The notes under the pieces were generated by a model that was given only the letters and a program-made list of their open reading frames with translations, did not search any database and had not been told where the DNA came from. Shown here in pieces: positions 1 to 7,139 of a stretch of 64,000 nucleotides of DNA (its first letter is position 1; each line of letters begins with the position of its first letter). The stretch spans positions 106,220 to 170,219 of the forward strand of contig DATDIL010000187.1 in NCBI GenBank assembly GCA_036521075.1. The letters are read 5' to 3'. The position numbers and the translations under genes were made by a program. Source of the stretch: DAIDKA01 sp036521075 (GTDB lineage: Bacteria; Pseudomonadota; Gammaproteobacteria; Steroidobacterales; Steroidobacteraceae).

Positions 1-2
1 GC

Positions 3-1100
3 CAGGTCGAGAACATGCAGGCAATGCTGAAGGCCCAGGCCGATGCACATACCAAGGCCTTGACCGAGGTTCGCGCCCTGACAGAGCAGTCCTTCAAGCC
101 GCAACTGGACGCCGTGAAGGCACAGGTCGCCGGCGAGCGTCAGGAGTACGAGAAACGTCTCGCCGACAGCCAGGTGCAGCTGAAGGCATTGCGGGATGAG
201 CAGCTGGCCTTGCGCGAGGAGCGTCAGAAGCTGAAGGACGAAAAGGACATGCTGGCGCTCGCAGTGCAGAAGCAGGTCGATGCTAAGCTTGCCGACCGAG
301 TTTCCGTGGTGCGAACGCAGGAACAGGAAAAGGCTCAGCTGGACAAGGCGCAGCTGCAAAAGAAGCTCGACGACGCCATGACGGAACTGGCCTCGGCGCA
401 GCGCCGGATGGCGCAGGGTTCCCAGCAGCTGCAGGGCGAAGTGCTCGAACTGGCCATCGAGGATGGCCTGAAGCGCGCGTTTCCGCTCGATGCCATCGAA
501 GAGGTCAAAAAAGGCGCGCGCGGCGGCGACATCATCCACCGGGTGACGTCCCGTTCGGGTCAGCCGGCCGGCGTCATGCTCTGGGAATCCAAACGCGCCA
601 AGGACTGGAGTCCCGCGTGGATCGCGAAGCTGAAGGAGGACATGCGCGGGTGCGGCGCCGACATCGGCGTCCTGGTCAGCATGACTACGGCCGTGCCGCG
701 GGAGTGGCCGCCGGGGCAGCTGTTCGGCCTGCACGAGGAAGTGTGGGTGACGACCTGGTCGGCGGCCGTGCATCTTGCCGAAGTGCTGCGCGCGGGGCTG
801 CTCGACGTGCACAAGCAGCGGCTGATTTCCGCGGGCAAGGGCGAGAAGATGGAGGCGCTCTACGACTATCTCACCTCGCCACAGTTTGCCCAGAAGCTCA
901 AAGCTGTCTACGGGGCCTTCCAGAAAATGCGCGAAGAGCTCGAATCGGAGCGCTCCGTGACCCTGCAGCGCTGGGCGCGGCGCGAGAAGCAGCTGCAAAG
1001 CGGCCTGACCGAATTGCTGGGTGTGGCCGGCGACATCCAAGGACTCGCCCAGCAGGCATTACCGGCCCTCGAACTGGAGCCTCCCGACGGCCGGGTTTAG
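3..1100 (+). CDS. DUF2130-type coiled-coil protein with nuclease-like core, 5' end outside window
   Basis: The reading frame is open from the first bases, and the first ATG lies at 15, so the true start is probably upstream of the window. From that ATG, residues 1-140 are a charged, heptad-rich coiled coil. Residues 140-330 form a globular part with E142, D172 and an E191-S-K193 triplet, the spacing expected of a PD-(D/E)XK nuclease core. DUF2130 proteins combine a long coiled coil with this type of fold. Their function is not settled and I cannot show activity from sequence. It ends 42 bp before the sigma factor gene and may not share its transcript. Confidence 0.75.
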   Translation, partial: QVENMQAMLKAQADAHTKALTEVRALTEQSFKPQLDAVKAQVAGERQEYEKRLADSQVQLKALRDEQLALREERQKLKDEKDMLALAVQKQVDAKLADRVSVVRTQEQEKAQLDKAQLQKKLDDAMTELASAQRRMAQGSQQLQGEVLELAIEDGLKRAFPLDAIEEVKKGARGGDIIHRVTSRSGQPAGVMLWESKRAKDWSPAWIAKLKEDMRGCGADIGVLVSMTTAVPREWPPGQLFGLHEEVWVTTWSAAVHLAEVLRAGLLDVHKQRLISAGKGEKMEALYDYLTSPQFAQKLKAVYGAFQKMREELESERSVTLQRWARREKQLQSGLTELLGVAGDIQGLAQQALPALELEPPDGRV

Positions 1101-1108
1101 ATGCACCT

Positions 1109-1137
1109 GTGATACTTCGTCGCCTCAACCGTATATT
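1109..1137 (+). promoter_or_regulatory. Possible promoter of the sigma factor operon
   Basis: GTGATA at 1109-1114 and TATATT at 1132-1137 are separated by 17 bp, a fair sigma70-type pair. Transcription would begin around 1143-1145, at the ATG of the sigma gene, so the mRNA could be leaderless. Only 42 bp separate the two genes, so this is one of few places a promoter could sit. An ECF-type autoregulated promoter cannot be excluded. Confidence 0.35.
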
Positions 1138-1142
1138 GCAGG

Positions 1143-1670
1143 ATGACGGCGCAAGACGCGAAGCGGCTGCAGGCATCGGCGGGTGCGCCGCAGGAGCTTG
1201 ACTGGAACGCGGTTTACGCCGATCAGCTCCCGCGCGTCTATAACTACTTCCGGTTCCGTGTCTCCCGTTCGCATGACGTCGAAGAGCTGACGGCCCGCAC
1301 TTTCGAGAAAGCCTGGCGGGCGCGCGCGAAGTATCGACGCGATCTGGCCGGATTCTCCACCTGGCTGTTTGCCATCGCACGCAATGTGATGACGGATAAT
1401 CTGCGCTCGAATGCACTGCGGACCCGGGCGTCGTCGTTCTCCGACCCGACTGAGCAGGTGACACCGGAGGGCAACGCCATCCTTGGCTCGGACATGGAGC
1501 GGTTGGCAGTGCTCACACAGGGGCTTGCGGACCGGCACAAGGAGCTCATCGCACTCAAATACGGTGCTGAATTGAGCAATCGGATGATTGCGCGCGTCAC
1601 CGGCCTGACTGAATCGAATGTGGGCACGACGCTGCAGCGAATAGTCGAACGGCTCCGGGCGCAGTGGTAG
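1143..1670 (+). CDS. RNA polymerase sigma factor, ECF (sigma70) family
   Basis: This 175-residue protein has the two-domain layout of ECF sigma factors. Region 2 (about residues 25-95) includes the DVEELTARTFEKAW helix and an FSTWLFAIARN segment, which bind core polymerase and the -10 element. Region 4 (about 120-172) is a helix-turn-helix (NRMIARVTGLTESNVGTTL) for -35 recognition. Six bp later begins a gene for a single-span membrane protein, the position normally held by an anti-sigma factor. It probably drives a small regulon in response to an envelope signal sensed by that partner. The ECF subgroup cannot be told from sequence alone. Confidence 0.85.
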   Translation: MTAQDAKRLQASAGAPQELDWNAVYADQLPRVYNYFRFRVSRSHDVEELTARTFEKAWRARAKYRRDLAGFSTWLFAIARNVMTDNLRSNALRTRASSFSDPTEQVTPEGNAILGSDMERLAVLTQGLADRHKELIALKYGAELSNRMIARVTGLTESNVGTTLQRIVERLRAQW

Positions 1671-1676
1671 CAGGAC

Positions 1677-2561
1677 ATGAATATGGATGATCAATTCCTT
1701 CATCGCTTGCGGCGCGACCCGCCGACCGGGTTTGCGACCCGACTGAAGTGGCAGCTTGATCGGCCGGCCGCGTCGCGCCCGTCGCGGCTACGGCTGTTGC
1801 TCGTGTTGGCGATTTTCGGTACCGCGTTTGCACTGGTGTCACCGCCGGCGCGGCGCGCCTTGATCAATCTGTTTGTCCAGGCGCCGGGTAATCCGCAGGC
1901 TACACCACGCAGGAGCGACCCTCCGCAGCCACCGCGACCTTCTGCTGCCGGTGTGTACCGCGAGGCTGAAAGTGCGCGTAGCCCCCCGTCGCCGCGCGCC
2001 CGCGCGCCGATCCCGCCGGTTGCCGAGCCGCAAACGGATACGGCGCCGATGCCTCCGGAAGGGGCAGTCGATGCACAGCCGGCAGCACCCGATGTTCCAC
2101 CGGTCGCCGTGTCCGACCTGAAGTCGAATTTCGTCATCTCGCCCATCACGAACTCCGGGCCGCAAACGCCGCAGCAGCAGGCCATAGCGGCGGTTCTCAC
2201 TCGCCAGGGACTGTTCAGGGTGCTGAGTGTGCTGAATTCACCGCTGCGCCTGATGAGGCAGCAACATATGCCGGTCGACATGCAAGTTGCCGGAGTCGGC
2301 GCGAATCGCTTGGCGGAACTGTCGTCCCTCATCCCTGAGGTTTTCAGCAAAGACACCAGGCCGTTTGCCGTAGACACCCGCGCCCTTGACGTCATCTGGA
2401 TGCAGCCTGAAGACTTCGCATCGAAATCCGAGGAGCTCACCCTGGCCGCGGACGCCCTGCACGGGGCGGCCGCAAGTCGTGATGAAGGCGCTGCGCTCAA
2501 GGCAATCGACCGGATCCAGATGGCTTGTCGCGGGTGCCACGATGTCTACCGAAAGAACTGA
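1677..2561 (+). CDS. Membrane-anchored protein with C-terminal cytochrome c'-like haem domain, candidate anti-sigma partner
   Basis: Three parts are visible in 294 residues. A short basic cytoplasmic N-terminus (1-37) is followed by one membrane span (about 38-55). A proline/alanine-rich linker runs to about residue 150. The C-terminal helical domain ends in C284-R-G-C287-H288 followed by DVYR. A CxxCH five residues or so from the C-terminus, after four predicted helices, is the hallmark of cytochromes c', which hold a five-coordinate haem that binds NO or CO. Placement directly after an ECF sigma gene suggests the N-terminus sequesters sigma while the periplasmic haem senses a gas or redox state; that role is inference. 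The AGGA before 1677 supports this start. Confidence 0.7.
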   Translation: MNMDDQFLHRLRRDPPTGFATRLKWQLDRPAASRPSRLRLLLVLAIFGTAFALVSPPARRALINLFVQAPGNPQATPRRSDPPQPPRPSAAGVYREAESARSPPSPRARAPIPPVAEPQTDTAPMPPEGAVDAQPAAPDVPPVAVSDLKSNFVISPITNSGPQTPQQQAIAAVLTRQGLFRVLSVLNSPLRLMRQQHMPVDMQVAGVGANRLAELSSLIPEVFSKDTRPFAVDTRALDVIWMQPEDFASKSEELTLAADALHGAAASRDEGAALKAIDRIQMACRGCHDVYRKN

Positions 2562-2573
2562 CGGTCCAGGACC

Positions 2574-3158
2574 ATGAATACCAACCGCATGGAGGCCTTC
2601 AGCGACGGTGTCATCGCCATCATCATCACCATCATGGTGCTCGAACTGAAGGTTCCGCATGGCACGGACCTTGCCGCGCTGGGGCCGATGATTCCGAAGT
2701 TCCTGGGCTATGTGCTGAGCTTCATCTATGTCGGCATCTACTGGAACAATCACCATCACATGCTGCACGCGACCCGGCAGGTCAGCGGCGCCATCCTGTG
2801 GGCCAACCTGAATCTGCTGTTCTGGCTGTCGATGTTCCCGATCGTGACCGAATGGGCGGGCGAGAACCACACCGCAAGCGTGCCCACGGCGCTCTATGGC
2901 GCAGTGCTGCTGCTGGCCGCAGTTGCGTACTGGGTGCTGCAGCGGGTGATCATCGCCGCACAGGGCCCGCAGTCGCTGCTGCAACGGGCCGTGGGGCGCG
3001 ATCTGAAGGGCAAGATCTCCCCGCTCCTGTATGCGCTCGGCATCGGCGCGGCGTTCCGGGCCACCTGGCTGGCGCAGGCGCTGTACCTGCTGGTGGCACT
3101 GATGTGGCTCATTCCGGATCGGCGCATCGAGAACGCGCTGGTGAAGAGCGGCAGTTAG
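2574..3158 (+). CDS. TMEM175 family (DUF1211) predicted potassium channel
   Basis: The 194-residue protein begins with RMEAFSDGVIAIIITIM, the FSDG signature of TM1 in bacterial TMEM175 channels, which conduct K+ without a classical selectivity filter. About six hydrophobic segments follow, as in one repeat of the family, so it would work as a tetramer in the inner membrane. An AGGA motif sits just before the ATG. It starts 12 bp after the cytochrome c'-like gene, so it is probably cotranscribed with the sigma factor pair and may be one of its outputs. Confidence 0.85.
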   Translation: MNTNRMEAFSDGVIAIIITIMVLELKVPHGTDLAALGPMIPKFLGYVLSFIYVGIYWNNHHHMLHATRQVSGAILWANLNLLFWLSMFPIVTEWAGENHTASVPTALYGAVLLLAAVAYWVLQRVIIAAQGPQSLLQRAVGRDLKGKISPLLYALGIGAAFRATWLAQALYLLVALMWLIPDRRIENALVKSGS

Positions 3159-3177
3159 GTTCGCGGTTCTGCGCGAT

Positions 3178-3214
3178 TTGTGACCGTAAGGCACGTGTGC
3201 TATATTTGTGCTAT
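3178..3214 (+). promoter_or_regulatory. Toxin-antitoxin promoter with direct repeats (likely operator)
   Basis: TTGTGA (3178-3183) and TATATT (3201-3206) are 17 bp apart, and a TGC just before the -10 makes it an extended -10. The octamer TGTGCTAT occurs at 3196-3203 and again at 3207-3214, an 11-bp period of about one helical turn. Ribbon-helix-helix antitoxins usually bind such repeats over their own promoter, so this is a plausible autorepression operator. Confidence 0.55.
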
Positions 3215-3237
3215 GTGTTCCTGAAAGGAGTGCGTCA

Positions 3238-3516
3238 ATGGCAGCAACGACGACCATCCGACTACCACCGAAATTGCGCGCACGGCTGGGCAGCCTGGCC
3301 AAGCAAACGGGGCGTTCCGCCCATAGCTTGATCGTAGAGGCTGTCGAGCGGCACGCCAGCTACGAAGAGCAGATGCGCAGTCTGGTCAAAGAGGCCTTGG
3401 CTGCAGACTTGGAAATCGACAAAACCGGCGAGGTCTATCGCGCAGCGGATGTTCATGCGTGGATGAAGCGGCTGGCGACCGGGCCAGCGCCACGACCAAA
3501 GCCGTGGCGCAGGTAG
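3238..3516 (+). CDS. Ribbon-helix-helix antitoxin, CopG/ParD-like
   Basis: The 92-residue product opens with ATTTIRLPPKLRARLGSLAKQTG, a beta strand and helix typical of ribbon-helix-helix DNA-binding domains, followed by a helical tail that would wrap the toxin. ATG 3238 is chosen over an upstream frame opening because AAGGAG lies at 3225-3230, seven bases away. The toxin gene overlaps its 3' end. It should neutralise the ParE-like toxin and repress the shared promoter. Confidence 0.8.
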   Translation: MAATTTIRLPPKLRARLGSLAKQTGRSAHSLIVEAVERHASYEEQMRSLVKEALAADLEIDKTGEVYRAADVHAWMKRLATGPAPRPKPWRR

Positions 3517-3797
3517 TCTATTCGTCGCGTTCATTGGCACATATTGAACGCGCCTTGCAGTTCTTACGTGAAAAGAACCCTGGCGCAGCGCGGGATGCAG
3601 TAACTGCGATCCAAACGGCAGTCGACAACCTTGCGGCGCACCCGTTGATAGGGCGGCGAATCGAAGGCCAGGTGCGCGAGCTGGCAATTTCATATGGACA
3701 AACCGGGTACGTCGCACTCTATCGGTTTGTAGTGCCCCAGGATGAAATACGCATTCTGGCCATTCGCCACCAGCGAGAGCTGGGCTTTCAACCTTAG
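3504..3797 (+). CDS. RelE/ParE-family toxin
   Basis: The product of about 97 residues matches the ParE/RelE fold: SLAHIERALQFLREKNP as the first helical pair, a central PLIGRRIEGQVRELAI segment, and a C-terminal YVALYRFV plus IRILAIRHQRE strand pair ending in basic residues. ParE toxins poison gyrase and RelE toxins cut mRNA; sequence inspection does not decide which. GTG 3504 gives the usual short N-terminus and a 13-bp overlap with the antitoxin. ATG 3459 is the alternative and would add 15 residues. Confidence 0.75.
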   Translation: MAQVVYSSRSLAHIERALQFLREKNPGAARDAVTAIQTAVDNLAAHPLIGRRIEGQVRELAISYGQTGYVALYRFVVPQDEIRILAIRHQRELGFQP

Positions 3798-3845
3798 TCG
3801 TCGGCCCACCTGATCCGGAGGCGCCGGCCGTTGATGCGAATGGGC

Positions 3846-4766
3846 TCATCGGCCTTGACCCGTCAGCTTGTCGCGATTTTCGGCGAAGAAGGTTTTGACG
3901 GTGGTAGCAGGCCGGCCGGTGAGGTCGGCAACTGCGGTACTGGTGAACGCCAGCGAAGGCCCGGCAAAACTGCGCGGCGCCGGCGCATTCGGATCGGCCG
4001 GCACCACTGCGATCGGCTTGCCGGTGGCTGCAGTGGCCGCCGCGGCGATGTCCGCGACGCCGAGCAGCGCAGGTCCGGTGATGTCGTAGATCCTGTTGTC
4101 GTGCCCCGGCGTCGACACGACGGCCGCTGCCGCCGCCGCGCAGTCGCTGCGGCTCACATAGCCCACGCGCACTTCATGCTTGGGAACGGTGGCCTTGCCG
4201 TCCGCCACCATCCGGGCGGCCTGCGGCAGCAGGATCTCCATATATAAAGAGTTGCGCAGGAACGTGTAGGCGACAGCGCTCCTGCGCAGCAGCTCCTCGG
4301 TCGCGACATGATCGGCGGCGATGCCCTGGGTATCGCCCTTGCTGATACCCAGCCATGACGTGTAGGCGATCTGTTTCACGCCGGCGGCCTTGGCCGCATC
4401 GATGGCATGGCCATGGGCCACCGAGCGCGGTCCGGCACTCGTGCCGATGCTGATCAGCAGCATGCGGGTCCCGCCGGCGAAGGCAGCCGGCAGTGATTCG
4501 GGCTTGGTAAAGTCGCCGAAGCGCGTCGCCGCCCCGGCCTTCGCGTACGGCACGAGCGCTTCGGGCGTGCGGCTGACGAGTATCAGATTCCGGGCGGGCA
4601 CGCCCGCCGCCAGCAGGTCCTTGACGGCCAGTTCACCCAGTTGTCCGGAAGCCCCGGAAACGATAATCCGATCATTGCCCGCGGCCATGACCGAGGTTGC
4701 GGTGCCACTCACGAGCACGCCGGCCGCGGCCATTTCCAGCAGTTCGCGTCGTGTTAGCTCGGTCAT
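3846..4766 (-). CDS. NmrA/SDR-type NAD(P)-binding oxidoreductase with Tat signal
   Basis: The mature part begins with a beta strand and GASGQLG, the nucleotide-binding loop of NmrA-like atypical short-chain dehydrogenases related to quinone oxidoreductase 2, and later has the AYTSWLGIS strand typical of that group. The N-terminus reads TRRELLEM followed by a hydrophobic stretch and an AxA-like site near residue 29, a twin-arginine export signal. A folded, cofactor-loaded periplasmic enzyme is therefore predicted, and tatABC is present in this window. The same open frame continues upstream to 6008, but that part is antisense to two other genes and was not included. It is divergent from the exported methyltransferase-like gene. 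Confidence 0.8.
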   Translation of the reverse strand: MTELTRRELLEMAAAGVLVSGTATSVMAAGNDRIIVSGASGQLGELAVKDLLAAGVPARNLILVSRTPEALVPYAKAGAATRFGDFTKPESLPAAFAGGTRMLLISIGTSAGPRSVAHGHAIDAAKAAGVKQIAYTSWLGISKGDTQGIAADHVATEELLRRSAVAYTFLRNSLYMEILLPQAARMVADGKATVPKHEVRVGYVSRSDCAAAAAAVVSTPGHDNRIYDITGPALLGVADIAAAATAATGKPIAVVPADPNAPAPRSFAGPSLAFTSTAVADLTGRPATTVKTFFAENRDKLTGQGR

Positions 4767-4853
4767 GTGATATCCCCCGTGCGATGAATCGCGCTTCCCT
4801 GGGACTGCATCCTCGCATATCCTGCCGGGCACACGAACACGCGGGAGAGGGAC

Positions 4854-5633
4854 ATGATGCGTCGAAACATGTGCGCCGGCATGGCGCTGGCAGCCGCCGG
4901 AATCTTCGCGCTCGGCGCCCTGCCGGCCATGGCCGACGATGCCCCGGCGTACGCCCTGCCGTCCGGTACGCCCGCTTATATTCGTGCCGCCATCGATGAC
5001 CCGGCGCGCACGCCTGAGCAACGTGCCCGCGACGTCAATCGCAAGCCTGCCGAACTGCTGATGATGTCGGGCATCAAGCCCGGCAACACCGTGGTCGAGT
5101 TCGCCTCCTTTGGCCAGTACTTCACGACCTTCCTCTCGGACATCGTGGGCCCGAAAGGCAAGGTGTACATGTACGATCTGCCGTATACGGACAAGCGTGC
5201 CGGTGCTGCGAGCCGCGCGTTCGTCACGGCGCATCCGAACTCGCATTACCGGCTCGTGGACTACAACACCCTGGAACTGCCCCAGAAAGTCGATGAAGTG
5301 TTCATGGTCCTTTACTACCATGACCTGTTCATCAACCACATCGATACGGCGAGTCTCAACACGCGCATTTTCAATGCGCTCAAGCCGGGTGGCATTTTCC
5401 TGGTCGTCGACCACAACGCGAAGCCCGGCTCCGGCACGTCCGATACGCCGAAATTGCATCGCATCGATCCGACGGTCATCCGCAAGGAAGTCACGGCAGC
5501 CGGCTTCAAACTGGTCAAGGAGAGCAGCCTGCTCGCGCACCCTGGCGATGATCATACCCAGATAGTGTTCGCGCCGGGCCTGCGCGGCCTGACCGATCAG
5601 ACGGTGTTCGTGTTCCGCAAGCCAACGGGCTGA
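4854..5633 (+). CDS. Exported class I methyltransferase-like protein (COG4798 type)
   Basis: This is a 259-residue protein with a Sec-type signal peptide (MRRNMCAGMALAAAGIFALG, cleavage near PAMADD). It is followed by a Rossmann-like methyltransferase core: GIKPGNTVVEFASFGQYFT as motif I, YMYDLP as motif II, and a YYHDLFINHID/ALKPGGIFLVVDH segment. Predicted methyltransferases with signal peptides form a known family of unknown substrate. Motif I lacks the usual glycine-rich loop, so S-adenosylmethionine binding is uncertain. A GGGAGAGG ribosome-binding site precedes the ATG. Confidence 0.75.
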   Translation: MMRRNMCAGMALAAAGIFALGALPAMADDAPAYALPSGTPAYIRAAIDDPARTPEQRARDVNRKPAELLMMSGIKPGNTVVEFASFGQYFTTFLSDIVGPKGKVYMYDLPYTDKRAGAASRAFVTAHPNSHYRLVDYNTLELPQKVDEVFMVLYYHDLFINHIDTASLNTRIFNALKPGGIFLVVDHNAKPGSGTSDTPKLHRIDPTVIRKEVTAAGFKLVKESSLLAHPGDDHTQIVFAPGLRGLTDQTVFVFRKPTG

Positions 5634-5648
5634 CCGGCGCGCGCGCGT

Positions 5649-6179
5649 ATGACCGGGTACCACGGTGGCTGCACGTGCCGATCGGTACGGTATCGTCTCA
5701 ATGGGCCGCCGATGTTCGTTCATTGCTGCCATTGCCGCTGGTGCCAGCGTGAAACGGGCGCTTCGTTTGCGCTCAACGCGCTCATTGAGGCGCAGCGCGT
5801 GGAGCTGCTGAGCGGGACGGTGGAAGTCATCACGACGCCTTCGAACAGCGGCCGGGGGCAGCGGATTTCGCGCTGCCCGACCTGTCGAATCGCACTGTGG
5901 AGCAACTACGGCGGTGGCGGCGATGCCATCCGCTTTGTGCGGGTCGGTACGCTCGATGAGCCGGACCGGTGGCCACCGGACGTGCACATCTTCACGCAGT
6001 CCAAACAACCTTGGGTGATTCTCCCCGCGGGTGTGCCGGTGTTTGCCGAGTACTACCAGTCGGCCGAAGTGTGGCCGGCTGAGAGCCTGGCGCGCCGGGC
6101 CGCGGTCATGACCCGCGCGGGAAGTCCGGCACCATCCGATTCACCTGGCCCTCGATCCACGCCTGGGCCTCCGCGTTGA
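5649..6179 (+). CDS. GFA/CENP-V domain zinc-binding protein
   Basis: It has the cysteine pattern of the glutathione-dependent formaldehyde-activating (GFA) fold: GGCTCRSVRY near the N-terminus, HCCHCRWCQRETGASF, and CPTC near residue 78. Together these should bind structural and catalytic zinc. Family members attach glutathione to formaldehyde or act in other, mostly unknown thiol reactions. The gene starts 15 bp after the methyltransferase-like gene and may be cotranscribed. The last 25 codons overlap the convergent plsC-like gene and are low in complexity. Confidence 0.75.
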   Translation: MTGYHGGCTCRSVRYRLNGPPMFVHCCHCRWCQRETGASFALNALIEAQRVELLSGTVEVITTPSNSGRGQRISRCPTCRIALWSNYGGGGDAIRFVRVGTLDEPDRWPPDVHIFTQSKQPWVILPAGVPVFAEYYQSAEVWPAESLARRAAVMTRAGSPAPSDSPGPRSTPGPPR

Positions 6180-6834
6180 TGTCACGCGGATCGCGGCCCG
6201 CCGCCTTGATCGGCGGCCCGATCACGACGCGCACGGTGCCGCGCTTTTTCAGCAAGCCGCGACGCGGCCAGAAATATCCGGCGTTATGCGCCACCGGGAT
6301 GATGAGCTTGCCGGTCTGGGATGCGAGCAGCGCGCCGCTGACGCCATATCGGCGGGTCTGGCCGGCCGGCATGCGCGTGCCTTCCGGAAACATCACGATC
6401 CAGTCGCCTTCCCGCAGCCGCTCCCGTCCCTGCTCGATCACCTGGTTGACGGCGTTGTGCCCGGCGCCCCGATCAATGGCAATGGCATGCAGCAGCCTGA
6501 TCCCCCAGCCGACGAAAGGTAGCCACAGCAGCTCGCGCTTGAGCACCCAGACCTGGCGCGGAAAAACCACGCCGATGGCCAGGGTCTCCCAGGTGGAGGC
6601 GTGCTTCCAGAGCGCAATGTGATTGTCGGCGGGGACGTGCTCGCGACCCTCGACGGTGTAGTCCAGGCGGCACAGCCCCTTCAGGGCCGCCAGCAGCACC
6701 ACGGCCCAGACCCGCGCCAGTACGGCCCGGCGCGGAAAGGGCACGCATAGCGCCATGCACACGAAGGCAATGGAATACAGAAACGTCCAGGCGAACAGGA
6801 AAATCGTGAATATCAGCGACGCCAGAAATTGCAT
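6106..6834 (-). CDS. plsC: 1-acyl-sn-glycerol-3-phosphate acyltransferase (PlsC family)
   Basis: The protein is about 242 residues with two N-terminal membrane-associated hydrophobic stretches. It carries the acyltransferase motifs KHASTWET (H-x4-E variant of motif I seen in proteobacterial PlsC) and FPEGTRM (motif III). It transfers an acyl group to lysophosphatidic acid in the inner leaflet of the cytoplasmic membrane. The ATG at 6834 is chosen because it starts directly before the hydrophobic segment; the frame stays open upstream to 6921. Its 3' end overlaps the GFA gene by about 74 bp in convergent orientation. Confidence 0.8.
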   Translation of the reverse strand: MQFLASLIFTIFLFAWTFLYSIAFVCMALCVPFPRRAVLARVWAVVLLAALKGLCRLDYTVEGREHVPADNHIALWKHASTWETLAIGVVFPRQVWVLKRELLWLPFVGWGIRLLHAIAIDRGAGHNAVNQVIEQGRERLREGDWIVMFPEGTRMPAGQTRRYGVSGALLASQTGKLIIPVAHNAGYFWPRRGLLKKRGTVRVVIGPPIKAAGRDPRDINAEAQAWIEGQVNRMVPDFPRGS

Positions 6835-7139
6835 GGGCGCGAAGTATAGCGATGAGGCCAGCGTGTGCCGCAACCCAATGATTCCTGTGCACTTGCACCG
6901 TCGTGCGTACATTGTCCGCACCGAAACCAGGCATCCGACAGTTCCAACGGCGTCGAATTGATTTTATAGTACGCGCCGCGCCCCATTTCAGAGCGTAGAC
7001 TTTTACAATTGCTCCAAAGTAGTGCGCACTTTTCCCGGCCCCGTCCTAACCTGTTGATTCCAGACTGCCTCGTGTTGGCACAAGGGCTGCAATATCCTGC
7101 CGCTCGATGCGCATCGGGCAACCCATTTTCGGAGGCGAT
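6835..7139. other. Intergenic region between plsC-like gene and glnA
   Basis: This 305-bp gap has no convincing gene. It holds the sigma54 promoter of glnA near its right end and a perfect 10-bp palindrome AGTGCGCACT at 7021-7030, about 75 bp upstream of the predicted start. That is a plausible place for an activator site, but it does not match the spaced NtrC consensus. TGCACCGTCGTGCG near 6893-6907 is also only a partial NtrC match. Confidence 0.5.
7076..7091 (+). promoter_or_regulatory. Sigma54 (RpoN) promoter of glnA
   Basis: TGGCACAAGGGCTGCA matches the sigma54 consensus TGGCAC-N5-TTGCA, with GG and GC at the required 10-bp separation and one mismatch. Transcription should start near 7102, about 38 bp before the glnA ATG. 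Since ntrB and ntrC lie downstream, activation under nitrogen limitation by phosphorylated NtrC is expected. Confidence 0.8.

Noticed and set aside
2238..3302. 354-residue minus-strand frame over the cytochrome c'-like and TMEM175 genes
   Set aside because: A frame shadow in GC-rich DNA without domain features.
4767..6008. Upstream extension of the minus-strand oxidoreductase frame (total 720 residues)
   Set aside because: It is antisense to the methyltransferase-like and GFA genes, which have clear motifs. The Tat signal at 4766 marks the true start.
6893..6907. TGCAC/GTGCG pair as an NtrC binding site
   Set aside because: The half-sites are separated by 4 bp rather than the 7 bp of known NtrC sites.
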